A stretch of DNA of 8,478 nt from Flavobacteriales bacterium (GCA_947450405.1 CANFVI010000067.1:1-8478), one strand, 5' to 3'; counted from the stretch's first letter, positions 1-7,580 are shown. A program made the numbers and translations. Notes: generated by a model not told the origin, from the letters alone.

Positions 1-3000
1 AATTCCCTCAACCTGTAATTTATCATTGAAATGCCCTCCCATTAATTGCAAAGATTGGGTACTTACATTCTTTTTGATGGAAATGTTTTTAGACATGGTA
101 TCCTTACAGCCATTCACAGCAGATTTGGATATCAACATCAATAGATATTTCGCTTCTATTTTGGGGTAAGAGAATTTAAAATTTGTAGTTGTTTTTATAT
201 CTGAAGCATTGCCAGTTCCTGGATTCCAAGAATAATTCAATGTTGTATTATCTAAAATGTAAGAATTATTTAAAGCATTTATATCAGGAGATTCAACATC
301 TATCAAGGTATCTGTACTCAAAGTAAACTGAGCCAACGGGGTTGGTAAAATTCTAATAACTGAAGACATTGTATCTCTGCAATTTGAATATGTTGTATAC
401 GAAAATTTCCATAAGCCTACAGCCGCATTTTTTGGCAAATAATGATTGTTCCAAATTTGTGTACTGTAAAATGTGGCATTCATATTTGAATTATTGTATG
501 CCAACAAATTTAATCCGCCGTCGTTCACTGATTTCCCATCAACCTTCACTGTTTCGTATAAATCTATATTGGCTTTATTTGCGCAATAACTTGAGATGCC
601 AGTAAATGTAATCATTGGTTCGTTTTCAATAACAACTGGCAACATTTCGGTATTGGCACAATGGGTTGCAGTATCGGTTAATTTGAGTTGAAACGTATAG
701 CGTCCCTCAAAAATGGTGGATGCTGAATTGCCGTAATTAAAATATCGTTTTATGGTATCTCCACTGGCTTTTAACAACACAGAAGCTAAGGTAGTTGGCG
801 GATTTGCAACCACCTTCCATTGATATGTATATTTCGACATATTAATTGCAGAAGGAGTTCTAATTTGCTCATCTAAATTAAGGCTCAATGTATTCTGGCA
901 CAATTGAATAGAATCCAATTTTATCTCTGGCAATAGATGCACTTTTACCAAAAAAGTATCTAATAAAACACAGTTATTTCCATTTGTAATTTTGTAATAA
1001 ACCGATTTAGAAACGAATCCGTTAGTTGTATAATCCGATGATGGAATTAACGTAGCATTAAAATACTGTCCAAAGGAAATATAACCATCCTTAGAAGTTA
1101 GCTGAATGTATTCGGTTGTAGCCAAAGAGCATACAGCAAGCAAATCAAATTGATCATCACTTTCACAAATTTCAACACCTTTTGTAAACTGCTTCCCTGG
1201 ATTGGACATCACTTTTATTGGCACATCTAAGTACGTAATACAACCAAAGATATCCTTTGCTGTTGCCGTCAAAATCAGATTACTGTCAACTCTTAATGAT
1301 TTAAATCTATTGTTTGTATCAGAATAAGAATATGACGTTCCTACGGTGTATTTTACAGATTTTATTTTCTTCATTGTAACAGGCACAGCAGTAAAATCAA
1401 CCATTGAACCTTTGCAATAACTTGTTTTACCAGACAGGGTAAACAAAACCTCATATAGGGCTTTTATGGAATAAGTATTATTGTCAAATCCGTAATCACT
1501 TCCAGTAACATAAGCAGTTATAATTTTACTGCCTTTAGTCAATGTAATTGAGCTATCTGTAAAACTTGCCAAATTAACAGTACCCGTATATTCAATTTTC
1601 CCTGTAACAGAATCTTTCACTGTCCATTTCACGCTTACCGTTCCAGTAACTTCTTTACCAGCTTTAAAATTAAAAATCACCCTATTGCAATTTCCCATTT
1701 TCACTGAAGCAGCATAACTTCCAAGTGGCTTAACCCTTAACATAATTTGAGCTGATGTCAATTCCAAAAAAGTTTTGTATTGATCGTTGGCTAAGATCGA
1801 CATTCTGTAAGGGGTTTTAGAACAATATGTAGTATCTGGAGTGCCAGAAATAACCACGATTTTTTCTCTGTCGTTCGGATTTTTCACATACATAGAAAAT
1901 GATTTACATCCAGAAATGGCGGTAACTTGCACGGTATCAGCAGCAGTTTGATAGCCGGTTTTTATATCGTCGGTAATTTTAATTTCCTTGTAAAATGACC
2001 TCCCAGCTGTTGCCGAAAGATCAGCTGTATTTAAAATTACGGGTGGATTATTTCGGCCACCTACATCTGAAATTACAAAAGGAAATTCCCTCATACTTTG
2101 ACCAATCAATACCCAATTTTTAGAGGTATCTTCTCGGTATTCATTAAACAATATTACTCCATTTGAAACGGTGGGAGATCCAGTAATATTAAACACAGAT
2201 GAAAAATACATCATTCTACCCGTAAGTGTATCAAAATTGAATCCGCTTATTGGATTGGTTGTCATATTAGGTGCACAAAATCCGTTTCCTGCTGGATCAC
2301 AATACGTTTGAATTGGAGCGTTTGCCGTATAGGGTGAAGTTAATGCAACTTCCTTATTTGGCAACCCTTCAATAGGCGCAGACATTTTACAGGTAATTTT
2401 ATCATATTCAATGGAATCAATAGGCGCTGGAGTAAAAAAATGTTTTTCCATATCTGTAATATATGTTTGAGGATAAAACAAGATTACCGGCGCTTGGTTG
2501 ATTTTCTTTTTACAGCGATTTAAATTTGAAAAATAGATGGTGGATGTAATATAAAAATCAGTTTTTAGTGAGCCATTATCATAGCCTGTACCTCTGCAGC
2601 ATCGGTTAATATAAAAAGTCAAATTGGTACAGCCCGTGCTTGTCATAAGCGACAAAATTCCAGAGCTAGATAAATCAACGGTATCAATAAAATAATCAAG
2701 TTCAACACCGTTTGAACCATAAGTTCCTAAAATACAGGGAGCTGAAGCTCCTTTTTCGAGATAAGTAATATCTTTAAATTTCAAATAAGGAACAGTAAGC
2801 GTTTTTGTTGTACATGTTGTATTTGTAGACGATTTCCAAAGGACACAACCATAGCTAAAACTATTTTTATTGAATGCTAAGCCCCTACAATCGCGGTATA
2901 TTTCAGCCTTCACCACCACTTTGGTACTAGAAATTAAAGATGCAGTAATTTGTCCGCCACGTTGGCCTTTTGCTGCATTCAAATAAAACAATCCCAAAAG

Positions 3001-3033
3001 GATTAAAATAGCAGTTTGTAATTTTAATTTCAT
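1..3033 (-). CDS. Secreted Ig/PKD-module surface protein, left-hand tandem copy (3' end beyond window)
   Basis: The frame is open without a stop for 1011 codons from the ATG at 3031-3033 to the left edge; I checked every triplet. It is a paralog of the neighbouring complete protein, and by alignment about 55 C-terminal residues are missing. It begins with a signal peptide (MKLKLQTA, a hydrophobic stretch, then AAKGQ), followed by YRDCRG (about 46-51), NRCCRG (about 144-149), NEYRED and IGQSMREF, then NNPP, all shared with the copy next door. Ig-like modules with paired cysteines follow, then a PKD-like module (WNPGTG, later NGCKDT) and the beginning of a T9SS-type sorting domain (GGHFNDKLQVEGI) at the window edge. 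These traits predict export through Sec and then T9SS to the surface; the biological role (adhesion, matrix, gliding) is unknown. The start is supported by identity of the first codons and leader to the other copy. No Shine-Dalgarno is seen. About 72% of the first 69 residues match the paralog. Confidence 0.9.
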   Translation of the reverse strand, partial: MKLKLQTAILILLGLFYLNAAKGQRGGQITASLISSTKVVVKAEIYRDCRGLAFNKNSFSYGCVLWKSSTNTTCTTKTLTVPYLKFKDITYLEKGASAPCILGTYGSNGVELDYFIDTVDLSSSGILSLMTSTGCTNLTFYINRCCRGTGYDNGSLKTDFYITSTIYFSNLNRCKKKINQAPVILFYPQTYITDMEKHFFTPAPIDSIEYDKITCKMSAPIEGLPNKEVALTSPYTANAPIQTYCDPAGNGFCAPNMTTNPISGFNFDTLTGRMMYFSSVFNITGSPTVSNGVILFNEYREDTSKNWVLIGQSMREFPFVISDVGGRNNPPVILNTADLSATAGRSFYKEIKITDDIKTGYQTAADTVQVTAISGCKSFSMYVKNPNDREKIVVISGTPDTTYCSKTPYRMSILANDQYKTFLELTSAQIMLRVKPLGSYAASVKMGNCNRVIFNFKAGKEVTGTVSVKWTVKDSVTGKIEYTGTVNLASFTDSSITLTKGSKIITAYVTGSDYGFDNNTYSIKALYEVLFTLSGKTSYCKGSMVDFTAVPVTMKKIKSVKYTVGTSYSYSDTNNRFKSLRVDSNLILTATAKDIFGCITYLDVPIKVMSNPGKQFTKGVEICESDDQFDLLAVCSLATTEYIQLTSKDGYISFGQYFNATLIPSSDYTTNGFVSKSVYYKITNGNNCVLLDTFLVKVHLLPEIKLDSIQLCQNTLSLNLDEQIRTPSAINMSKYTYQWKVVANPPTTLASVLLKASGDTIKRYFNYGNSASTIFEGRYTFQLKLTDTATHCANTEMLPVVIENEPMITFTGISSYCANKANIDLYETVKVDGKSVNDGGLNLLAYNNSNMNATFYSTQIWNNHYLPKNAAVGLWKFSYTTYSNCRDTMSSVIRILPTPLAQFTLSTDTLIDVESPDINALNNSYILDNTTLNYSWNPGTGNASDIKTTTNFKFSYPKIEAKYLLMLISKSAVNGCKDTMSKNISIKKNVSTQSLQLMGGHFNDKLQVEGI

Positions 3034-3089
3034 ACGCTAAAAACTGGTTGTTAAGTTATTGACAATAATAAGGATTAAAACGTTACATG
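2987..3089 (-). repeat. Near-identical 5' gene-end and leader repeat, copy 1
   Basis: About 103 bp covering the first roughly 15 codons and the upstream leader of the left-hand paralog match 6251-6353 with only three mismatches (at 3004, 3074 and 3085). The block 3005-3073 is identical for 69 bp. The offset is 3264 bp, the same as between the two start codons. Similarity drops immediately upstream of it (beyond about 3092), where the stop codon of the other copy follows. Confidence 0.92.
3063..3070 (-). promoter_or_regulatory. Weak candidate -7 element of the left-hand paralog
   Basis: On the minus strand the leader reads TATTATTG, one mismatch from the Bacteroidota -7 consensus TAnnTTTG. 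It would give a leader of roughly 25 nt. No convincing TTTG -33 element lies 17-23 bp upstream, so this is tentative. The same box is present at the same distance in the other copy. Only 72 bp separate the stop codon of the right-hand paralog from this gene, with no hairpin terminator visible, so read-through from upstream is also possible. Confidence 0.35.
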
Positions 3090-3105
3090 TGGAATTTTAA
3101 GTTGT

Positions 3106-6100
3106 TTACTTCACAAAATACTTACCCATTAAAGGTTTAAATGATAAATACTTTTCGAATTTTATTTCATAAATGTATAACCCCATAGGAAGATAAATGC
3201 CCGCATTTTCTGTATCCGTACCAATCAACTGCCCTGAAGTATTGTACCAATTTGTTTCTATAACTTTGTTTTTCATTCCAACTACTTGAAGTTTTTCATT
3301 GAAAAACCCGCCCAAATTTTGCAAATCGTGAATTCCTACATTTTTCTTTACGGCAATATTTTTCACTGCAGTATCAACACATCCATATAGGTAAGATTTT
3401 GCGACCAACATCAACGGATAAGTCATTTCTATTTTCGGATATGTAAATTTAAAATTAAGGCTTATTCTATTATCTGAGGAAACTCCAGTACCCGGGCTCC
3501 ATAAATAACTTAACGGTGAATTATCAGAAATTATGGCATTGTTGGTTGTAATAATACTTGCACTTTCCATATCAATTAATGTATCGGTGCTCAGAGAAAA
3601 CACCGCCTCTGGTGAAGGTAGAATTCTAATTTCATTTATTCCTGTATCAGGGCATAATGAATTGCTAATATATTTAAATTCCCATCGTCCTTCTGCTACA
3701 AATTTGGGCAAAAAATGTCCACGTATTAATTGTGTTTTGTAGAATTGGGCATGCATATTTGAATGATTATATGCGGTTAAACTAACTTCTCCATTTTTTA
3801 CTGTTTGCGCATCCACTCGAACCGTTTCATACAAATCAATGTTTGATTTTCTTGCACAATATTCTTGATTTTGCATAAACGAAAGTATAGGTTCATTCTT
3901 TACAAAAACATACAGTGTATCTATATTCAAACAATTTGTGGCAGTATCAATTAAGTTGAGCTGAAAGCCATAACGTCCATCATAATCAATACTTTTAGAA
4001 TTCCCATATTTAAAATAGCGTTTAATGGTATCAAAATTATTTGAAAGTAAAGAAGCCGACAAAATTTTAGATGGATTTAATACTACAGACCATTGATATT
4101 TATACTTTGATAATTGACTTGCCGCAGGATACACAATTTGATTATCTAAATTCAAGCTAAGCGAATTTTGACAGCGTAAAATCGAATCAACCTTAATTGA
4201 CGGCAACTTATGCACGCTCACCCAAACGGAATCATTTTTCACACAATTATTACCATCAACTAAACTGTAATAAAGCATTTTTTTTACAACGTCTTTATTT
4301 ATAAAAAGACTATTGGGAATAGCAGATGCGGTAAAATATTGCGAGTAAATAACATAACCTTCATTTGATCTTATTTGAATGTATTCATTTCTTTTTAGTG
4401 AACATAGGGCGAGTAAATCAAATTGATCTTCGCTGTGACACATATTGATTCCATTCGAAAACTGAGACTTAGGCAAGATTAATACATTAATATTTTGAGA
4501 AATCGTGGCTTTGCAACCCCAATTGTCTTTTGCTGTAACCCACAAAACCATGGCGCTATCAACAGTTAAATTGGTAAACTTATTTAGAGTGTCTGGTAAA
4601 AAAAAATTATTACCTACAGAATATTGAACAGACTTAATTTTTTGCATATTTAAAGGCGAAACATGAAAATTTACATTACTACCTTTACAATAGCTGGTAT
4701 CCCCGATTAATTCAAAAATAGGTTCGTAATTGGCATATAGGGTGTAAGTTCCAACATCATATCCAAAATTGGCTCCAGTTACTGTTAACATAATAATTTT
4801 CTTTCCTTTAATAAGTGCACACGAACTGTCTAATTCTTTGGTGCCAATATATTCAATAGTGCCCGTGGCAGAATCTTTTACTACCCATCTAAATTTCACT
4901 TTATCATTTATGTAGCTTGCTAATTTAACATTTAAAATCACCCTGTTACAATTCCCTAACGTCATTGAAACTGAATATCTCCCGAGCGGCTTTACTTTTA
5001 CTAATAATTGGGCAGAAGCTAGCGAAAGATAAGTCTTGTACTGATCATTTGCTAAAATTGACATTCTATAGGGAACGGAAGAACAATATGTTGAATCTGG
5101 AGTCCCAGAAATAACCACTACTTTCTCTCGATCTTTCGGATTTTTCACATACATTGAAAACGCTTTACATCCTGAAACTGTTGTAACTTGTAACGTATCC
5201 GCAAGTGATTGAAGTCCGATTTTAATCTCATCGGTAACCTTTATTTCTTTATAAAATAATCTGCCAGCCGTAGCAGATAGTTCAGCACTGGCTTCAATTT
5301 GAGGGGGGTTGTTACTTCCCCCAGTGTTAAAAACATTAAAATAAAACTCCCTCATTGATTGCCCAATTAAGACCCAATTATGTGCTGTGTCTTCTCTGTA
5401 TTCATTGAACAAAATAACGTCGTTTGTGAACGTATTTAACCCAGTAGTATATGAAGCATTCATATAATATATCATTCTACCGGTGATTGTATCAAAATTA
5501 AATCCCAAAACTGGATTTGTTGACATATTGGGAGAACAAAATCCTTTGCCAGTTGGAATGCACAAAGTAGGTATTGGTGCATTTGCCGAAAATGGCGATT
5601 TTAGTTTTACCAAGGTATTCGGTAAACCATTCAATGGTGCCGATAAGTTACAGGTAATTTTATCAAAGTCTATGGTATCAACTGGAGCCGGTGTATAGGC
5701 ATGATTTTCAAGATCCGTGGAAACAGAATGGGGATAAAATAGAATTTCTGGGGCAAAATTTAATTTGTTTTTACATCTATTTAGACCTGAAAAATAAAGT
5801 GTTGATTTGATATAAAAATCAGTTCCTGCAGCACCATTGGCAAGATTTAAATTACGACAGCAACGATTCACATAGAACGACAAATTAGAACATCCTGTAT
5901 TTTTCATTAATGTCAGTATACCCGTGGAAGACAAATCTACGGTATCTATAAAGTAATCCAATTCAATGCCGTATTTTGAACCCGACACTCCGAGAGTACA
6001 AGGTGATTTAGCCCCTTTTTCCAAATAGGTTATATCCTTAAATTTCAAATATGGAATATTCAGAATTTTAGAAGTACAAGTTGTTGTTGCAGCTGATTTC

Positions 6101-6297
6101 CACAAAATAAATCCATAATTTAAACTAGATTTAGACAATGCAACGCCCCTGCAATCCCGATAAATTTCAACCTTCACTACAACTTTAGTACTAGAAATTA
6201 AGGATGTTGAAATTTGTCCACCCAATTGAGCTTTAGAAAAATTCACATACAACAATCCCAAAAGGATAAAAATAGCAGTTTGTAATTTTAATTTCAT
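3106..6297 (-). CDS. Secreted Ig/PKD-module surface protein with T9SS-type C-terminal domain (complete copy)
   Basis: This 1063-residue protein has a signal peptide (residues 1-24, ending SKAQ). The N-terminal region carries YRDCRG (46-51), NRCCRN (144-149), FNFDTITGRM (266-275), NEYRED (298-303), GQSMREF (312-318) and NNPP (329-332). I recognise this order from large secreted Bacteroidota proteins of unknown function. Ig-like modules follow, each with a likely disulfide pair: C537/C595, C620/C685, C710/C789 and C814/C882. Next is a PKD-like module (about 898-985; WSPGTG, then YGCVDT). The final stretch (about 988-1063: FNEKLQV, NTSGQLIG, GIYLPMGLYIYEI, GKYFVK) resembles a type A T9SS sorting domain, though divergent. 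By inference it is exported by Sec, then T9SS, and attached to or released from the cell surface. No enzyme motif is seen; adhesion or matrix function is only a guess. The ATG at 6295-6297 gives the full signal peptide. It is a tandem paralog of the gene downstream. Confidence 0.93.
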   Translation of the reverse strand: MKLKLQTAIFILLGLLYVNFSKAQLGGQISTSLISSTKVVVKVEIYRDCRGVALSKSSLNYGFILWKSAATTTCTSKILNIPYLKFKDITYLEKGAKSPCTLGVSGSKYGIELDYFIDTVDLSSTGILTLMKNTGCSNLSFYVNRCCRNLNLANGAAGTDFYIKSTLYFSGLNRCKNKLNFAPEILFYPHSVSTDLENHAYTPAPVDTIDFDKITCNLSAPLNGLPNTLVKLKSPFSANAPIPTLCIPTGKGFCSPNMSTNPVLGFNFDTITGRMIYYMNASYTTGLNTFTNDVILFNEYREDTAHNWVLIGQSMREFYFNVFNTGGSNNPPQIEASAELSATAGRLFYKEIKVTDEIKIGLQSLADTLQVTTVSGCKAFSMYVKNPKDREKVVVISGTPDSTYCSSVPYRMSILANDQYKTYLSLASAQLLVKVKPLGRYSVSMTLGNCNRVILNVKLASYINDKVKFRWVVKDSATGTIEYIGTKELDSSCALIKGKKIIMLTVTGANFGYDVGTYTLYANYEPIFELIGDTSYCKGSNVNFHVSPLNMQKIKSVQYSVGNNFFLPDTLNKFTNLTVDSAMVLWVTAKDNWGCKATISQNINVLILPKSQFSNGINMCHSEDQFDLLALCSLKRNEYIQIRSNEGYVIYSQYFTASAIPNSLFINKDVVKKMLYYSLVDGNNCVKNDSVWVSVHKLPSIKVDSILRCQNSLSLNLDNQIVYPAASQLSKYKYQWSVVLNPSKILSASLLSNNFDTIKRYFKYGNSKSIDYDGRYGFQLNLIDTATNCLNIDTLYVFVKNEPILSFMQNQEYCARKSNIDLYETVRVDAQTVKNGEVSLTAYNHSNMHAQFYKTQLIRGHFLPKFVAEGRWEFKYISNSLCPDTGINEIRILPSPEAVFSLSTDTLIDMESASIITTNNAIISDNSPLSYLWSPGTGVSSDNRISLNFKFTYPKIEMTYPLMLVAKSYLYGCVDTAVKNIAVKKNVGIHDLQNLGGFFNEKLQVVGMKNKVIETNWYNTSGQLIGTDTENAGIYLPMGLYIYEIKFEKYLSFKPLMGKYFVK

Positions 6298-6353
6298 ACG
6301 CTAAAAACTGGTTGTTAAGTTATTGACAATAATAAGGGTTAAAACGTTGCATG
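6251..6353 (-). repeat. Near-identical 5' gene-end and leader repeat, copy 2
   Basis: Second copy of the 103-bp block described at 2987-3089. Positions 6269-6337 are identical to 3005-3073. It covers the start codon, the beginning of the signal peptide and the leader of the complete paralog. Beyond about 6356 the two upstream regions are unrelated, so this marks the upstream boundary of the duplicated unit. Confidence 0.92.
6327..6334 (-). promoter_or_regulatory. Weak candidate -7 element of the complete paralog
   Basis: The minus strand reads TATTATTG, one mismatch from TAnnTTTG, at the same distance from the ATG as in the other copy. The surrounding leader is conserved between the copies, which supports a regulatory role, but no good -33 element is seen. 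Confidence 0.35.
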
Positions 6354-6370
6354 GGGTTATTAAGTTTACA

Positions 6371-6427
6371 GCTTCGCTAGTTGACGCTGCGCCTGTTGAC
6401 GCCTTTGGCTGTTGACGCTTCGCTGTT
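6371..6427. repeat. GTTGACGC short interspersed direct repeats
   Basis: GTTGACGC occurs at 6380-6387, 6395-6402 and 6411-6418, a period of 15-16 bp, with GCTTCGCT flanking on both sides (6371-6378 and 6417-6424). The stretch is visibly more GC-rich than its surroundings. It lies between the leader of the complete surface-protein gene and the oxyR 3' end. No open frame or strong hairpin accounts for it. Function unknown. Confidence 0.75.
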
Positions 6428-6476
6428 AAAATTTAGGCTTTATAAAAAAATAAACCAAATAAATCCTAAAATCCAA

Positions 6477-6567
6477 TCTGTCTAACCCGTCTAATCTGTC
6501 TAATCTGTCTAATCATAGAAAATAAACCCAATCTGTCTAACCTGTCTAATCTGCCTAATCCGTCTAA
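6477..6567. repeat. 9-bp tandem repeat array (TCTGTCTAA) in two clusters next to oxyR
   Basis: Four units of a degenerate 9-mer TCTGTCTAA lie at 6477-6512 and four more at 6532-6567, separated by 19 bp of unrelated AT-rich sequence. Variants differ at the first three positions or by one substitution (CCCGTCTAA, CCTGTCTAA, TCTGCCTAA, TCCGTCTAA). The second cluster ends 3 bp before the oxyR stop codon. On the oxyR strand the unit reads TTAGACAGA and contains TAG. It is not a CRISPR because units are contiguous and far too short. It may belong to a family of dispersed intergenic repeats. Confidence 0.88.
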
Positions 6568-6570
6568 TCC

Positions 6571-7506
6571 CTAAATTGGACTCAACTTCTGCCCCTCCAA
6601 CTCCGTTTGCAGCAACAAGGGCGACACCTTATTCAGGATCTCACTTTTTAAGGCCTCCAAAACTTGGTGCTTTACGAAATGACGGTGTACCACAATGCCG
6701 ATTGATCGAAATGGCATCGGATTTTCAAATTCGTGAATGTGCTGTGTTTCGGTTTCCGACAAATCAGTGGCCGACAAATACGGCAACAAGGTAGACGCTT
6801 TATTCGCCTTAACAAAACGCATCAAACTGTCTATCGACCCAGCATTGTACTTGAAATTTGCGCCGTAATTCAAACGTTTTTTATGCAAATTACACAGCTC
6901 TAAAATTTGAGCACGCATACAATGTCCCTCATCTAACAAACAAATATTACTCACATCCAATTCTTTGGCATTCACTTTATTGGTATTGAGGGACGTAGTA
7001 TCGTAAAACACAAATGGCTCATCGTACAAATGAATTTCACGCAAATCTTTGTCGTTTAACGGTATCGATACGATGCCAATATCCAAATCTCTGGATTTGA
7101 TTTGACGCATTATTTCTTCGGTGGTTTGCTCTTGAATGTCGATGTTCAAACTAGGGAATTTCTTAGCAAAATCTGTCAAAAACAAAGGCAGCAAACCAGG
7201 TGCAACTGTGGGAATAACCGACAACGTTAAATTGCCAGAAACCTCGCCTTTTATTTCCTTCGTGATCTCAGACAATTGTTCAATTTCTTTGGTAATCTTC
7301 TTTAACTGCTCCAATATCAATGCTCCTTCGGTGGTGATTTCAACGGGCTTCTTTTTTCTGTCAAATACCATTATCCCAACTTCCTCTTCAAACTTAGAAA
7401 TCATGGTACTGAGGGTTGATTGCGTAATGCAGCATTTATCTGCCGCATTTTCAAAATGACGACACTCTGCCAATGCCAAGACGTATTTAAATTGATGTAT
7501 ATTCAT
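6571..7506 (-). CDS. oxyR: OxyR-type hydrogen peroxide sensor, LysR family
   Basis: This is a cytoplasmic LysR-type regulator of 311 residues from the ATG at 7504-7506 (MNIHQFKYVLALAECRHF). A TTG four codons upstream is in frame, but the LysR family normally begins at this Met. The winged helix-turn-helix spans about 1-60 (NAADKC, ITQSTLSTMISKFEEEVG). The effector domain begins near 87. E. coli OxyR landmarks are conserved: IPTV with Thr100, and EGHCMRAQ-ILELC with Cys196 and Cys205, the same nine-residue step as E. coli Cys199-Cys208, with the His just before the peroxidatic Cys. In the family, H2O2 oxidises this pair to a disulfide and switches the protein to activate catalase and peroxidase genes. 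It is divergent from katG, the usual target, with a 100-bp shared control region. The stop codon at 6571-6573 touches a 9-bp repeat array. Several extra cysteines (Cys15, Cys25, Cys26, Cys189) are present. Confidence 0.93.
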   Translation of the reverse strand: MNIHQFKYVLALAECRHFENAADKCCITQSTLSTMISKFEEEVGIMVFDRKKKPVEITTEGALILEQLKKITKEIEQLSEITKEIKGEVSGNLTLSVIPTVAPGLLPLFLTDFAKKFPSLNIDIQEQTTEEIMRQIKSRDLDIGIVSIPLNDKDLREIHLYDEPFVFYDTTSLNTNKVNAKELDVSNICLLDEGHCMRAQILELCNLHKKRLNYGANFKYNAGSIDSLMRFVKANKASTLLPYLSATDLSETETQHIHEFENPMPFRSIGIVVHRHFVKHQVLEALKSEILNKVSPLLLQTELEGQKLSPI

Positions 7507-7523
7507 CGATTTTATCAATATTG

Positions 7524-7538
7524 CTATTTAAAATATAG
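7524..7538. promoter_or_regulatory. Candidate OxyR operator CTAT-N7-ATAG
   Basis: CTAT (7524-7527), seven bases, then ATAG (7535-7538) form an inverted repeat with the spacing of the two central elements of the E. coli OxyR motif (ATAG-N7-CTAT-N7-ATAG-N7-CTAT). The outer elements are not conserved (TATC at 7513-7516, GAAA at 7546-7549). A perfect palindrome CAATATTG (7516-7523) directly abuts it. Its centre at 7531 is about 45 bp upstream of the predicted katG transcription start, where an activator would bind, and it lies in the predicted oxyR leader, where it could repress. Confidence 0.6.
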
Positions 7539-7549
7539 TTTTTATGAAA

Positions 7550-7580
7550 CAAAGTAACGGGGTATTTTTGAAAAATCAAA
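7550..7580 (-). promoter_or_regulatory. Candidate oxyR promoter (TTTG-N19-TTACTTTG)
   Basis: On the minus strand TTTG (7577-7580) is followed after 19 bp by TTACTTTG (7550-7557), one mismatch from TAnnTTTG, with the Bacteroidota spacing. Transcription would start near 7543, leaving a leader of about 37 nt that includes the OxyR-like palindrome. It overlaps the katG promoter on the other strand. Confidence 0.55.
7563..7570 (+). promoter_or_regulatory. Candidate katG -7 element (TATTTTTG)
   Basis: TATTTTTG matches the Bacteroidota -7 consensus TAnnTTTG exactly and lies 36 bp before the preferred katG start. No proper TTTG -33 element is found at the usual distance, which is typical of promoters needing an activator. 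The OxyR-like palindrome is centred about 32 bp upstream of the box. Confidence 0.6.

Noticed and set aside
369..605. Plus-strand open frame of 78 codons
   Set aside because: It is antisense to the left-hand surface-protein gene, whose frame is continuously open and whose product aligns with the paralog throughout. The peptide has no recognisable features.
1..3033. Possible pseudogene copy of the surface protein
   Set aside because: The frame is open over all 1011 codons with no stop or frameshift, and cysteines and motifs are conserved; it is only cut by the window edge.
3533..3742. Plus-strand open frames inside the complete surface-protein gene (also 5483-5698)
   Set aside because: Both are shadows of the well-supported minus-strand frame, with no leader or similarity of their own.
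6441..6456. Rho-independent terminator between oxyR and the surface-protein gene
   Set aside because: TTTAT and ATAAA around an A-run form only a 5-bp AT stem with no GC-rich base, too weak to call.
6477..6567. CRISPR array
   Set aside because: Units are 9 bp and contiguous, with no spacers and no cas genes in the window.
6576..7459. Plus-strand open frames at 6576-6794 and 7136-7459
   Set aside because: They are antisense to oxyR, whose helix-turn-helix and redox-cysteine motifs fix the coding strand.
7507..7518. TTG start for OxyR four codons upstream of the ATG
   Set aside because: The extra residues (xIKS) precede the Met where LysR proteins normally begin, and using the ATG makes Thr100 coincide with Thr100 of E. 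coli OxyR.
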